DNA of 47,716 bases from an uncultured Clostridium sp. (GTDB lineage: Bacteria > Bacillota > Clostridia > TANB77 > CAG-508). The stretch is from NCBI GenBank assembly GCA_945919455.1, contig CAMEJH010000006.1, forward strand, positions 1 to 47,716, in the 5' to 3' direction. This document shows, one piece after another, positions 24,650 to 33,914 of the stretch. The position numbers and the translations under genes were made by a program. Under the pieces are notes generated by a model. The model was not told where the DNA came from. It was given only the letters and a program-made list of their open reading frames with translations, and did no database searches. The number at the start of each line of letters is the position of its first letter. Position 1 is the first letter of the stretch.

Positions 24650-26822
24650 TTAAATTGGGTAACCGCCTCCAAAAATATATATTTCTCCATTTTCATCTAT
24701 TATTATTGTCCAACAACCATTTGCTGATATTTTTGATGATTTTTCATTATATAGTTCGTTTCCAGATATGTCACTTATACATATAGGCTCATTTATATCA
24801 TTTGTGGTTCCATCTCCTAATTGTCCCTTCCAATTATATCCCCATGTATATACTTTTCCATATTCATCTATTACTACTGTATGAGAACTTCCTGCCGATA
24901 TTTCTTTTATTTTGACTTTATTTAATAGATTTGTTGATATATCGCTAATACATATTGGAACGTTACTATTTGTAGTCGTTCCAGTTCCTAATTGCCCACT
25001 ATCATTATATCCCCATGTATATACTTTTCCATCTTCATCTATTGCTATTGTATGAGAACCTCCTGTAGATATTTTTTCTATGTTGACCAAATTTGCTGAA
25101 ATATCACTTATACATATTGGTGTATTACTATCATCATTTGTTCCATCTCCTAATTGGCCAGAATAATTATCTCCCCATGAATATACTTTTCCGTCCTCGG
25201 ATATTGCTACTGTATGATTTCCTCCTGCCGATATTTCTTTTACTTTGACTTTATTTAATAGATTTGTTGATATATCACTTATACATATAGGTACATTTAT
25301 ATCATTTGTGGTTCCATCTCCTAATTGTCCACTCTTATTTTTTCCCCATGCATATACTTTTCCATCTTCATCTATTGCTACAGTATGATTGTATCCTGCT
25401 GATATTTCTTTTATATTGACTTTATTTAATGGATTTGTTGGAATATCACTTATACATATTGGAATATTACTATTATTATTTGTTCCATCACCTAATTGCC
25501 CTTCATAATTTCTTCCCCATGTATATACTTTTCCTTTTTCATCTAATGCTACTGTATGAGAACCTCCTGATGATATTTTTTCAATATTTTTTCCTTTTAG
25601 CATCAACTCTAATTGATTGTAATTTACAAACTCATTATCATCAACATTATAAATACTTCCATTTTCTAACAATATCATTTCTGTATCATCGCTTGTATAA
25701 ATTATATTAACTATGTTTTCGTTCTTTAAGGCTTCAAATTTGTCATTGATACATATTAGCTGATTTTCTGGTTCAAGATAATATGCTTTTCCATTTTCTA
25801 ATATTATTTCTCCATCATATCCTATATTAATTATTTTTTCATTTTTTATCTCATCAAACATTTCATTAATGCATGTTAATTGACTTTCTGATTCAGGATA
25901 ATATGCTTTTCCATTTTCTAATATTATAGCTCCATTCATATTAACTATTTTTTCATTCTTTAACTCATCAAACATTTCGTTAATACATTTTAGTTGGCTT
26001 TCTGATTCAGGATAATATGCTTTTCCATTTTCTAATATTATTATGTATCTATTTATATTAACTATTTTTTCATTTTTTAACTCATCAAACATTTCGTTAA
26101 TACATATTAGTTGTTCTCCTGGTTCAGAATAATATGCTTTTCCATTTTCTAATATTATTTCTCCATTGTATCCCACATCAACTATTTTTTCATCCTTTAG
26201 TTCTTCAAATTTATCATTAATACATATTAATTTGTTATCTGGTAGAACTTCACATGCTTTTCCGTTTTCTAATACTAGCATTATCAAGCTGTCTACATTC
26301 ACTATATTTATTATCTTTTTATTATATAATTTATATGTTTCATTTGATGCTTTAGCAAAAGAATAAACATCTCCATTTGAATCTACTCCGATATTCAACT
26401 GAATGTTCTTCTCCTGAGCCTGCTTTCCATAGTGTTCTTACTATTTTATCTGTATCTATTTCTGTTGAATATCCTCTATATGTTACTTCTATCTTGCCTT
26501 CTTCGGCATTAGCAGTTACTTGTACTTTTTTGTCTTTCTCTTTTAATATGTCTTTTAATCTTGAAGCTTGTTCATTAATGTCAATTCCTTCTAAATTTTT
26601 GTCCATGTATACTTTTCCCCAAGCCACATTTATCTCTTCCTTTATTTCTCCTAATGTTGTTTCGTCTTTTGATTTTTTAGCCTGTGTTATTATTCCATTT
26701 TCTCCTCCTAACATAGAAATACTTACAGCTGCTAAAATTAGCAAAACTACTATAGTAACTACTAGAGCTATTAGAGTTATTCCCTTTTGTTTCTTTTGAT
26801 TTAAAAATCCTACTTTTTTCAT
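24650..26822 (-). pseudogene. Pilin-like protein with RCC1 repeats, one frameshift
   Basis: The ATG at 26822 (GGAGG 8 nt upstream) encodes MKKVGFLNQKKQKG then ITLIALVVTIVVLLILA and a linker to about residue 140 (IVRTLWKAGSGEEHSVE). The frame then runs out at 26352. The continuation GVDSNGDVYSFAKAS is in the next frame, open from about 26400 to 24650; removing one base near 26395-26402 joins them. The joined product would be about 720 residues: prepilin leader, five degenerate 38-44 residue repeats (ILENGKAYY...CINEMFDELKNEKIVNI), then five canonical RCC1 repeats (HTVAIDEDGKVYAWGKN.SGQLGDGT) and a final partial one, giving a beta-propeller. Surface exposure is inferred. Pseudogene, sequencing error or slippage cannot be separated here. 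Confidence 0.78.
25730..26280 (-). repeat. Tandem repeat units inside the pilin/RCC1 gene
   Basis: Five in-frame units of about 114-132 bp encode LENGKAYY-x-E-x-x-x-QL-x-CIN-x-x-F-x-x-LKNEKIVNI. Units around 25860-26160 are nearly identical at DNA level (shared blocks such as ATATGCTTTTCCATTTTCTA on the plus strand), implying recent duplication and room for copy-number change. Confidence 0.75.
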
Positions 26823-26874
26823 AATTTCATCCTCCGTTTATTCTTTTTGAGAACGTTTTATTGCTCTTGTTTTA

Positions 26875-26903
26875 ATTATACTTTATATGTCGATTTTTGG
26901 CAA
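26875..26903 (-). promoter_or_regulatory. Promoter of the pilin/RCC1 gene
   Basis: Minus strand TTGCCA (26903-26898), 17-nt spacer, TATAAT (26880-26875). The intact consensus promoter suggests the broken gene is still transcribed. Confidence 0.7.
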
Positions 26904-26923
26904 GCATAATATTAACACTAATT

Positions 26924-26972
26924 AAAAAAAACACATATCTACAGCCTCATAACTGCACAATATGTGTTTTTT
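26924..26972. terminator. Terminator of the sigma/anti-sigma operon
   Basis: A7CACATAT (26925-26938 area) pairs with ATATGTGT6 (26960-26972), with a 21-nt loop. A- and T-runs lie on both sides. Confidence 0.65.
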
Positions 26973-26990
26973 GTTTGTATAAAATATTAT

Positions 26991-28832
26991 TTAATAATTT
27001 GTTATCTGAGTTGACCCTAATAACCAATTCAATATATTAATTACTTTATAATTATCAGAATTATCGACTGTAATTATTATCTTATATCCCCATTGAAGCT
27101 CACTATAGTAAGTATATATAATCTTTGTTTCATTATCAGAAGAAATGCTAGTTCGTAGCCAATTTAACCCTGAATTTGTAGTAAATTTAGTTCCAGAATA
27201 ATCAGGTCCCTCATATCTTTTAGAAACAGTTGTACAATATTCTTCTTCACTATCGCATATTATGTCTTCTGGTTCATAAATTTCTATTTTCATATTTGAC
27301 TTTATTATTTCTTTTGTGTCTGGATCTATTCCTGTTGCTAGACCTGTTATCGTTGTAGAAAGTTCTCCTTTTCTTGCTCCTCTAAGTTTTCCTCCGTCTT
27401 CTTGTAAAGTAAATATTGTTGGATATTTAAATTTTATTCCTGGTGCCCAGTACTCTGTCCAAGACATTGTAGATGCATAATTATCTACTTTTGCCTCATT
27501 ATTTGTTATTTCTATAGTACTAGTATTATCAGATGTTTGGTCATTATTTTTATTATTTTCTAATGATGTTTCTTCTAATTTTCCAGCCTCTTTTTCTTCA
27601 CTGCTTTTTATTATAGTTGGCTTTTCTGCAGAAACAAGTTGGAATTTAGAATATTCATTATTTTCATTTAATTTTATTATTACTGTATTTTGGTAAATAT
27701 TATAATCATTTATATCTACATCAAAAATTGATTCTTCTCCTAAATAGCAATATGTAAATGTTACGGTGTATAGACCTCCACAATATGACATATTTGTTAC
27801 ATCTATACATTCACCAGTTAAGCTTAAGTCAAATCCATTTTTAGGTACAAAATATTTTATACCATTTTCTTCAACTATTTTGTAGAAATCCTCTTCTTTA
27901 AAGTTTTCAATTTTTTCTCCACAGAAACTATCTAGCATTTTGTTTATATCGTCTACTTTAATCCCCTCATTTATTTCTGTTTCAATGGCTTTAGTTTCTA
28001 GTTTGTCAGCTAGTGATAATAGGCCTGTAGCTAAATATATTTTACATTCATCTTCTGTAAATCCTTGGACTTTATTTGTATATCCTGCTACATTTCCTAA
28101 AAATTCTTTTAATTCTATTTCAGAAATTTTATTTAGGGCTTCTTTTTCTCCAGAAACCGTGATTGATTTAGTATTTAAGTCTATTGTAATTGTTGTTATT
28201 AAATCTGAATTTGCCTTATATATTTCTAATTTTAGGGTATTATCTTTTTTATTATAATTAGATAATTTTAATTTTTCTGTATATGTAACATTTTTTTCAT
28301 TTTCTTTTTCAGCTTTTAAACTTATTTGCTCACATAATTTCTTTTTAGAAGAATCGTATACTTTATATTTTAGTGGAACTGTATTTTTATCTTCTTCTAG
28401 TTCTCTTTCATTTACATTTATAAATAGCTGAGCTTCTTTATCTTTTACTTGTAATCTTGCAATTTGTATTTCTATATTTTCAGTTATTTTAATTGGTTCA
28501 TAAGATATCGTTATGTCTCTATCTGATAATAATTCATCTTTATCATCTATTGTTGTTTTCTCTCCTGTTGCTAAATATTTTATCATAAAAAATACATTAC
28601 CATAGCCTTGTGTTGATGCATATACATTTGCTGCACCAAATATAATTACTACACTAGCCACAGCAGCAACTAATTTTGGGTATTTAAAATTAAACTTTTT
28701 ATGTTCTTTTTTGATCTTAACATTTTCATTTAAAAAATTGTTAAACACATCATCTGCTTTTTTTGATATTAATTTATCTTTTTCCAACTTTTCTTTTATG
28801 TATGCATCTTTTAAATTATCCACAGTATTCAC
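26991..28832 (-). CDS. Anti-sigma-factor-like membrane protein
   Basis: 613 residues. Short cytosolic N-terminus rich in charged helix (residues 1-48), one TM helix (PKLVAAVASVVIIFGAANVY, about 49-70), then a long extracytoplasmic region with a beta-rich domain similar to those of clostridial DUF4179-type anti-sigma proteins. A Ser/Thr/Asn-rich linker (near 420-450) leads to a C-terminal domain starting SWTEYWAPGIKFKYPTIF. The start GTG 28832 overlaps the sigma-factor end by 17 nt with GGAGG 3 nt upstream; GTG 28823 is an alternative. The overlap supports a sigma/anti-sigma pair. The signal sensed is unknown. Confidence 0.75.
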   Translation of the reverse strand: MNTVDNLKDAYIKEKLEKDKLISKKADDVFNNFLNENVKIKKEHKKFNFKYPKLVAAVASVVIIFGAANVYASTQGYGNVFFMIKYLATGEKTTIDDKDELLSDRDITISYEPIKITENIEIQIARLQVKDKEAQLFINVNERELEEDKNTVPLKYKVYDSSKKKLCEQISLKAEKENEKNVTYTEKLKLSNYNKKDNTLKLEIYKANSDLITTITIDLNTKSITVSGEKEALNKISEIELKEFLGNVAGYTNKVQGFTEDECKIYLATGLLSLADKLETKAIETEINEGIKVDDINKMLDSFCGEKIENFKEEDFYKIVEENGIKYFVPKNGFDLSLTGECIDVTNMSYCGGLYTVTFTYCYLGEESIFDVDINDYNIYQNTVIIKLNENNEYSKFQLVSAEKPTIIKSSEEKEAGKLEETSLENNKNNDQTSDNTSTIEITNNEAKVDNYASTMSWTEYWAPGIKFKYPTIFTLQEDGGKLRGARKGELSTTITGLATGIDPDTKEIIKSNMKIEIYEPEDIICDSEEEYCTTVSKRYEGPDYSGTKFTTNSGLNWLRTSISSDNETKIIYTYYSELQWGYKIIITVDNSDNYKVINILNWLLGSTQITNY

Positions 28833-29338
28833 CTTCCTCCTTTTTTAATATTGTATAAATTTTATCTCTTGCTCTTGATAATCTTGACTTAACTGTACCT
28901 TCTGGAATATTTAGAATATTTGCTATTTCTGCTACTGGCAAATCATCATAATAATATAAAACAACTACTGTTTTTAAATTATCTTCTAGTTGTTTTAATA
29001 CATTTTCTAATTCTGATTCACTACAATACATATCATAATAAGCATCTTCTTCTATCTGCATTTTTTCATTAAGATATGTAATTTTCTTATTTTTTCTTAT
29101 TATGTCATAACATTTATTAATTAAAATTTTAATTATCCAACTTGAAAAATATTGTGGTTCTCTAAGCGATTTCAAGTTCTTGTAAGCGCTTACCAAGGTT
29201 TCTTGAATCGCATCACATACATCATCATCATTTTTCAGTATAGACATTCCGTGTTTTATATAACTTATATTTTACAGTTTCTATCAGTCTTGTAAATGCT
29301 TCATTATCTCCATCTTTTGCTAGTTCTAAATCTTCCAT
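28816..29338 (-). pseudogene. ECF sigma factor with a frameshift
   Basis: The ATG at 29338 (AGGAGG 6 nt upstream) starts MEDLELAKDGDNEAFTRLIE, normal region 2 of an ECF sigma factor, but the frame ends shortly after KLYKTRNVYTEK. Removing one A from the AAAA run near 29254-29257 gives KLYKHGMSILKNDDDVCDAI and continues in the frame to 28816, with region 2.4 (SSWIIKILINKCYDIIRKNK) and region 4 (LPVAEIANILNIPEGTVKSR). The repaired protein would be about 173 residues, the usual size. As read, only an N-terminally truncated form could start at ATG 29247. Downstream partner is the membrane anti-sigma protein. Confidence 0.8.
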
Positions 29339-29358
29339 TTTTATCCTCCTAAAACTTA

Positions 29359-29384
29359 GACTCTTTAATTTACATAATGGTTCA
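29359..29384 (-). promoter_or_regulatory. Possible ECF-type autoregulated promoter
   Basis: Minus strand TGAACC (29384-29379), 16-nt spacer, AGTC (29362-29359), placed 8 nt before the ribosome binding site. Resembles TGAAAC-N16-CGTC promoters of ECF sigma factors; the same geometry is found before the other sigma gene. Confidence 0.35.
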
Positions 29385-29388
29385 ATTT

Positions 29389-30180
29389 TTATTTAAATTC
29401 TTTATGCTCATATCTATAATATGTGCCAAATATACATAAAAAGATTATTGCTATTCCAATCCACACATATGTCATATTGATATGGTTATTTAATACTATA
29501 TATCTTGATGATGCAAATTCAAATAATGATATATTTTTTAACCATTCTATGCTCTCTCCCATACTTCCAATAATTTGCATAAAATATGATAAAAATACAA
29601 TTCCAATTCCCAATGTCATTGCCTTTTTGGTTTTCTTTAAAAATGTTGAAATAAATAGGCATATAAAGAATAGCATATAATAAAGTAGAATTGGTATAAT
29701 ACTTATCATTAAGTATTGTTTTAATTCAAAATCCTCTGATTGTGACAAGCCTATTAGGTTTCCAATTGTAATAATTAAAGTGAAAATAAATATATTTATA
29801 ATTCCACATAATATTTTTGAAGTTACAATTTGAACTCTACTTACTGGTTTTGCATATAAAAATTCAATTGTTTTATCACTTTCTTCTTTTAATAATATTG
29901 TACTTCCTAATATTGCTGCATATAGTCCTCCAATTAGAGTTAAAAATACATAGCCTTCTGTTTTGAACCATCCAAATGCAGATTCAATTCCTACAATATC
30001 CATATTAAAGGCAGACAACATTTCTTGAGGCATTGATTCCATCATAAGATTTAAGCTTTCTTTTGTTTCTTCATTTATTAATGAAGGATAAATTGCAAAT
30101 ATTAAAATATAAATTGCAAGTAATATTACTGTCCATAATAATAAACTTTTAAAATTAATTTTAAATTCTCTTTTAAACAT
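29389..30180 (-). CDS. ABC-2 type transporter permease
   Basis: 263-residue membrane protein with six predicted TM helices and the ABC-2 start MFKREFKINFKSLLLWTVIL. The signature KEESDKTIEFLYAKPVSRVQIV lies between TM2 and TM3. Similar to the Nat/Ecs-type and lantibiotic-immunity-type permeases. Starts 15 nt after the ATPase gene, with AAAGGAG as site. Exported substrate unknown. Confidence 0.9.
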   Translation of the reverse strand: MFKREFKINFKSLLLWTVILLAIYILIFAIYPSLINEETKESLNLMMESMPQEMLSAFNMDIVGIESAFGWFKTEGYVFLTLIGGLYAAILGSTILLKEESDKTIEFLYAKPVSRVQIVTSKILCGIINIFIFTLIITIGNLIGLSQSEDFELKQYLMISIIPILLYYMLFFICLFISTFLKKTKKAMTLGIGIVFLSYFMQIIGSMGESIEWLKNISLFEFASSRYIVLNNHINMTYVWIGIAIIFLCIFGTYYRYEHKEFK

Positions 30181-30195
30181 CTTTTTTATCTCCTT

Positions 30196-31071
30196 TTATT
30201 CATAATAGTGCATAAATATTTCTTCTAAATCTAGTTCTTCTATTATCAATTTTGAAACAGAATATTTAGCAAGTATCTGTATAAGTATATTTATTTCGCC
30301 TTTATAAATAAATTTAACTTCATTTTCTTTTCTATATTTTATATTTTCTATTTTTAGTTCTTTTAATATCTCATCTATTTGCAATGAGTTTACTTTTACT
30401 TGCACCACTTCTGATGTGTCAAAAGAATTCATGTCTTCTATTTTTATTATTTGCCCTTCTTTTATAATTGCAACTTTATCACAAATTCTTTTTACTTCTG
30501 ATAAAATATGTGATGAGAAAAATATTGTTGTACCTTTTTTCTTTTCTTCTTCAAGAATATCATAAAATTTTTCTTGCATTAATGGATCTAGCCCACTTGT
30601 TGCTTCATCCATAATTACTACTTTAGGTTCATGCATTAATGCTAATATAATTCCAACCTTTTTTAAATTTCCTAATGAGAGCTCATCTATCTTTTTGTTT
30701 TCATCTACTTCTAATTTTTTTACTAGATTTTCTCTTCTTCTAGAGCAATCTTTTTTATAAAATGATGCTGAATAATCTAACATCTTCTTTACAGTCATAT
30801 TTTCATATAAATGTATTTCTGATGGTAGATATCCAATATCTTCTTTTATTTTATAGTTTTTATTGTTTACTGGTGTATTTTCAATATGTATTTCACCTGA
30901 GTTTTTGTTTATTAAATTCATTATACATTTTATAGTTGTGCTTTTTCCTGCACCATTTGGACCTATAAAACCATATATTGTTCCTTTTTCAATTTCTAAA
31001 TTAATATTTTTTACTCCTCTTGATTTTCCGTAATTTTTAGTTAAGTCTTTTATTTTTATAACACTTTCCAT
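30196..31071 (-). CDS. ABC transporter ATP-binding protein (exporter type)
   Basis: 291 residues. Walker A GPNGAGKST, Q-loop GYLPSEIHLYENM, signature LSLGNLKKVGI (an LSxGN variant common in CcmA/NatA-like ATPases), Walker B VVIMDEATSGLD, H-loop SSHIL, and a C-terminal accessory region of about 80 residues. AAAAAAAGGAG precedes the ATG; its leader carries the interspersed repeat. Pairs with the downstream permease. Confidence 0.94.
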   Translation of the reverse strand: MESVIKIKDLTKNYGKSRGVKNINLEIEKGTIYGFIGPNGAGKSTTIKCIMNLINKNSGEIHIENTPVNNKNYKIKEDIGYLPSEIHLYENMTVKKMLDYSASFYKKDCSRRRENLVKKLEVDENKKIDELSLGNLKKVGIILALMHEPKVVIMDEATSGLDPLMQEKFYDILEEEKKKGTTIFFSSHILSEVKRICDKVAIIKEGQIIKIEDMNSFDTSEVVQVKVNSLQIDEILKELKIENIKYRKENEVKFIYKGEINILIQILAKYSVSKLIIEELDLEEIFMHYYE

Positions 31072-31092
31072 ATCTTAACTCCTTTTTTTACT

Positions 31093-31123
31093 ATCGGGCA
31101 ATTTGGTCCCGAGACTACTTTTT
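31093..31123 (-). repeat. Interspersed leader repeat, copy 5 (ABC ATPase leader)
   Basis: Minus strand AAAAAGTAGTCTCGGGACCA then AATTGCCCGATAG: a TCGGG/CCCGA hairpin whose loop contains the shared AAATT. It lies 4 nt before the A-rich ribosome binding site. Confidence 0.5.
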
Positions 31124-31159
31124 ACATTTTATCATTATTGGACTTATATGTAAATATTT

Positions 31160-31195
31160 TTAATAAAAATAAGATCTCAAATGAGATCCTATTTT
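31160..31195 (-). terminator. Terminator of the padR operon
   Basis: AAAATAAGATCTCA (31166-31179) pairs with TGAGATCCTATTTT (31182-31195) around a 2-nt loop (effectively 4), one mismatch; T-rich on the minus strand. Confidence 0.8.
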
Positions 31196-31220
31196 AGTTA
31201 CAATATAATTAATTTATTAT

Positions 31221-32588
31221 TTAAACTTCTTTATACACAGTATTAATTTTTATAAATCGTTCTTTGTTAGATTTTGTTTCATACAAATTTATATCTTTTC
31301 TTCTATATACTGAAAGTATTACAGCCATACATAATATATTTATTATATAATAAACATCAGCATCTGAAACAAATGGTAAAATGATGCTTGTTTTTATTCC
31401 CATATTTATATTCATAAGTATATTTGCAATAGATTGAATAATATAAAATGTTCCAAGTCCTATTATTAAATATTTTCCATATTGATCTTTAATATCTTTT
31501 GCATTGGTAACAATTTTTATACAAATAAGCAGTATAACTATCACTAGCATTATAGTTGGCAATATTCCTATTTTTCCAATTAAATATATAAAAGTAAAAT
31601 GTTCACTTTCTTCTACTATATTAGCATTAGAAATCTCGTCTTTTTCAGCTTCTCCCACTAATTTTGCATTATGTAATATTTCGTTTTGTATCATTCCTGT
31701 ATATCCGCGAGAACTTTCAGGATATAACTCTGGTTTGAAAGAGCTAATAAATCTTTCTGTTAAATATGTAAATGAACTATTAAGTCTTTCTGCTGAATAC
31801 GAATTGGGCAAAATTAAGCATAATAAAAGTACTGTTAAACACATTATTATTCCACCATAAATTGTAATTAATCTTTTTACACATTTTTCTTTACTTTGTA
31901 TTATTTTAACTGTAATAATCACTAAATATATTGATCCTAGTATTATTGCATTTGTTATTGTAGTTGATAACAATAACATTATTATAAGTGAAATTATACT
32001 AAGTGTAGTTATTTTTGTTAAATCTTTATTTATTGCAAATATCTGCTTATTATCTATTTTTAGTTCTACAAATTTATTTTTGTTATAATTAACTATATAC
32101 CCAACAAAAGCGATTGTATATAATGGTATTGCAATTTCCCATAAAGAAAATATCATTGAAGCTGATGCAAATATATATATTAACCCTGAATATTTTTTCA
32201 TTTTTCTATAATCAAAGAAATATATTCCTATGCCTAATACAAATCCTATTAAAATATATATTATTGTTTTTGATATATATGGATTTCCCGTAGCACTTTG
32301 TTTTAAAATAGCATTTATAGTTCCAAAGCCTATTAATATTATTAAAAGTATTAATAATTTCCAGTCTAATTTTGGTTTATGTATCTTATTTAATTCTTTG
32401 CCTATTTCTTCCGCATTTCCCATTTGCTCAATTGCCTTTTCTTCTGCTTCTTGTTCTTTCATTCCACATTCTATATAGTCCTCTTTTATTTCTTTAATAT
32501 GTGATTCTATTTCTTGTGAAATTTCTTGTTTAATCGGCTTGTATTTTATTTCATTACATACTATTTCTAAAAAATTTTTAATGTTCAA
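31221..32588 (-). CDS. Permease-prefix domain fused to a degenerate FtsW/RodA/SpoVE-like membrane protein
   Basis: 455 residues from TTG 32588, chosen because GGAGG lies 8 nt upstream; the GTG at 32597 would abut it. Residues 1-70 are an alpha-helical cytosolic permease-prefix (HAAS-like) domain: QEIESHIKEIKEDYIECGMK, EEKAIEQMGNAEEIGKELNK. About ten TM helices follow. The last part resembles FtsW/RodA: SEHFTFIYLIGKIGILPTIM, YLIIGLGTFYIIQSIANILM, NMGIKTSIILPFVS in the place of the usual G-LPFISYGGSS block. Key FtsW residues look degenerate, so glycosyltransferase activity is doubtful. Overlaps padR by 11 nt and is surely under its control. Confidence 0.72.
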   Translation of the reverse strand: MNIKNFLEIVCNEIKYKPIKQEISQEIESHIKEIKEDYIECGMKEQEAEEKAIEQMGNAEEIGKELNKIHKPKLDWKLLILLIILIGFGTINAILKQSATGNPYISKTIIYILIGFVLGIGIYFFDYRKMKKYSGLIYIFASASMIFSLWEIAIPLYTIAFVGYIVNYNKNKFVELKIDNKQIFAINKDLTKITTLSIISLIIMLLLSTTITNAIILGSIYLVIITVKIIQSKEKCVKRLITIYGGIIMCLTVLLLCLILPNSYSAERLNSSFTYLTERFISSFKPELYPESSRGYTGMIQNEILHNAKLVGEAEKDEISNANIVEESEHFTFIYLIGKIGILPTIMLVIVILLICIKIVTNAKDIKDQYGKYLIIGLGTFYIIQSIANILMNINMGIKTSIILPFVSDADVYYIINILCMAVILSVYRRKDINLYETKSNKERFIKINTVYKEV

Positions 32589-32916
32589 ATAAAACACCTC
32601 CTATAACTCGGTCTATGCTTCTACTAAAAGTTTTCCATTCTTCTTTGTTTTCTTTTAATTTTTTCTTACCTTCTGTTGTAATTGAGTAATATTTTCTTTT
32701 TTTGCTTCCTCTGTCATCCCAATATGAAGATATGTAATTTTTTTCTTCAAGACTATGTAGTATAGGATATAATGTTCCCTCTTGTAATTCAAATACATTT
32801 TTGGATTTTTCACTTAATTTTTTTATCATTTGATATCCATACATATCCTCTTCCTCTAGTAAGCTTAATACTAACATGTTTGTACTTCCCTTTAATAATT
32901 CTTTGTTAATTTTCAA
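32578..32916 (-). CDS. PadR-family transcriptional regulator
   Basis: 112 residues with the PadR winged helix: MLVLSLLEEEDMYGYQMIKK, LQEGTLYPILHSLEEKNYIS, and SKKRKYYSITTEGKKKL, then a short dimerisation helix. TTG start at 32916 with AAGGAGGG 6 nt upstream. Typically a ligand-relieved repressor of the adjacent membrane protein gene. Palindromes between its -35 and -10 boxes suggest autoregulation. Confidence 0.93.
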   Translation of the reverse strand: MKINKELLKGSTNMLVLSLLEEEDMYGYQMIKKLSEKSKNVFELQEGTLYPILHSLEEKNYISSYWDDRGSKKRKYYSITTEGKKKLKENKEEWKTFSRSIDRVIGGVLFEH

Positions 32917-32934
32917 AATAATCCCTCCTTATAA

Positions 32935-32991
32935 TACCTAGTTATCCTATGTATTTTTGTACATTGTATACCTAGGTATATTTTTTGTCAA
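32935..32991 (-). promoter_or_regulatory. padR promoter with two PadR-like operators
   Basis: Minus strand TTGACA (32991-32986), 17-nt spacer, TACAAT (32968-32963). The spacer contains the perfect palindrome TATACCTAGGTATA (32967-32980), and just downstream lies TACATAG-N5-CTAGGTA (32953-32935), a related inverted repeat. Position over the promoter fits repression by PadR. Confidence 0.7.
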
Positions 32992-33011
32992 TACTTTTTA
33001 CAAAAAAATAT

Positions 33012-33047
33012 AAAAATTACTCTATTGTTTTATAGAGTAATTTTTTT
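33012..33047. terminator. Bidirectional terminator after the second anti-sigma gene
   Basis: AATTACTCTAT (33015-33025) pairs with ATAGAGTAATT (33032-33042); A- and T-runs flank it on both sides. Confidence 0.8.
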
Positions 33048-33055
33048 CAACTATA

Positions 33056-33913
33056 TTATTGAATTTTATATTCATTTATGTCTGGTTCTATAAATATATC
33101 ATCTGTTACTGTATCAAATTCATATGTATAATCTGTTACTGTATCTTTTGAATCTCCACTCATAGTCATTCTAATTATAAGTCCTGTTTCTTTATCTATA
33201 TAAGCCGAATCATTTCTAGATGTTAATAAATCTGAACTAAAGTAATCTGTCATCAAATAACAATCTTTTCCATTGCAGTTTACTGTTTTAATGTTTGTAG
33301 TTACGCTTCTAATTAATATTTCAAATATATTGTTTGATTCTAAATAATTAAAAATATTTGAAACCAAAAACGCATCTTTTTGATTAAGCTGTGCTTTTTT
33401 ATCGTCACCTGTTTCGAAATAAGTATTTGTTATATCTTCACTTTGATATACCGAAATTTTATTTATTTCTTTTTCAGTTACCCTACGTAGAAATGTTACA
33501 GTTTTTCCATCCTTATAATATGTATCTATTATCATTAAATTATCACCATTAAAATTTGTTGTTTTTTTATGATAATTTGAAGAGCTAACATAGTTATTTG
33601 CTTTATTATTTAAGCTTGATATTATAATCATATTTCTTCCTATATGAATTCCAAATATTATCAAAATTATTAATAATATAATTTTTAGTATTTTCATTTT
33701 ATTACTAAATTTTTTAATGTATTTTACTTCTCTCCTATCTCTTTTTTGGTCACTTATTTTTAATTCTTTCTGCATCTCTAAAAGCACATCTTTACATTCC
33801 TTGCATTCATTTAAATGTTCTTCTATGTACTTATTAGTTTCTTCATTAGTTAGTTTTTCAATGTAATTAGGTAATAAATCTTGAACAATTTTACAATCTC
33901 TGTTTTCATTCAT
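33056..33913 (-). CDS. Zinc-finger anti-sigma factor
   Basis: 285 residues. N-terminal zf-HC2/ZAS domain: CKIVQDLLPNYIE then HLNECKECKDVL, i.e. the H-x3-C-x2-C zinc site of anti-sigma factors. One TM helix (ILKIILLIILIIFGIHIGRNM, about 73-93). The extracytoplasmic rest resembles the LolA-like/DUF4367-type outer domain. The ATG lies 1 nt after the sigma stop, with GGAGGT 8 nt upstream. It should sequester the ECF sigma factor at the membrane. Confidence 0.85.
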   Translation of the reverse strand: MNENRDCKIVQDLLPNYIEKLTNEETNKYIEEHLNECKECKDVLLEMQKELKISDQKRDRREVKYIKKFSNKMKILKIILLIILIIFGIHIGRNMIIISSLNNKANNYVSSSNYHKKTTNFNGDNLMIIDTYYKDGKTVTFLRRVTEKEINKISVYQSEDITNTYFETGDDKKAQLNQKDAFLVSNIFNYLESNNIFEILIRSVTTNIKTVNCNGKDCYLMTDYFSSDLLTSRNDSAYIDKETGLIIRMTMSGDSKDTVTDYTYEFDTVTDDIFIEPDINEYKIQ

Positions 33914-33914
33914 C

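Noticed and set aside
25730-26280. CRISPR-like array
   Set aside because: The repeats are coding, in frame, contiguous and of 38-44 codons; no spacers.
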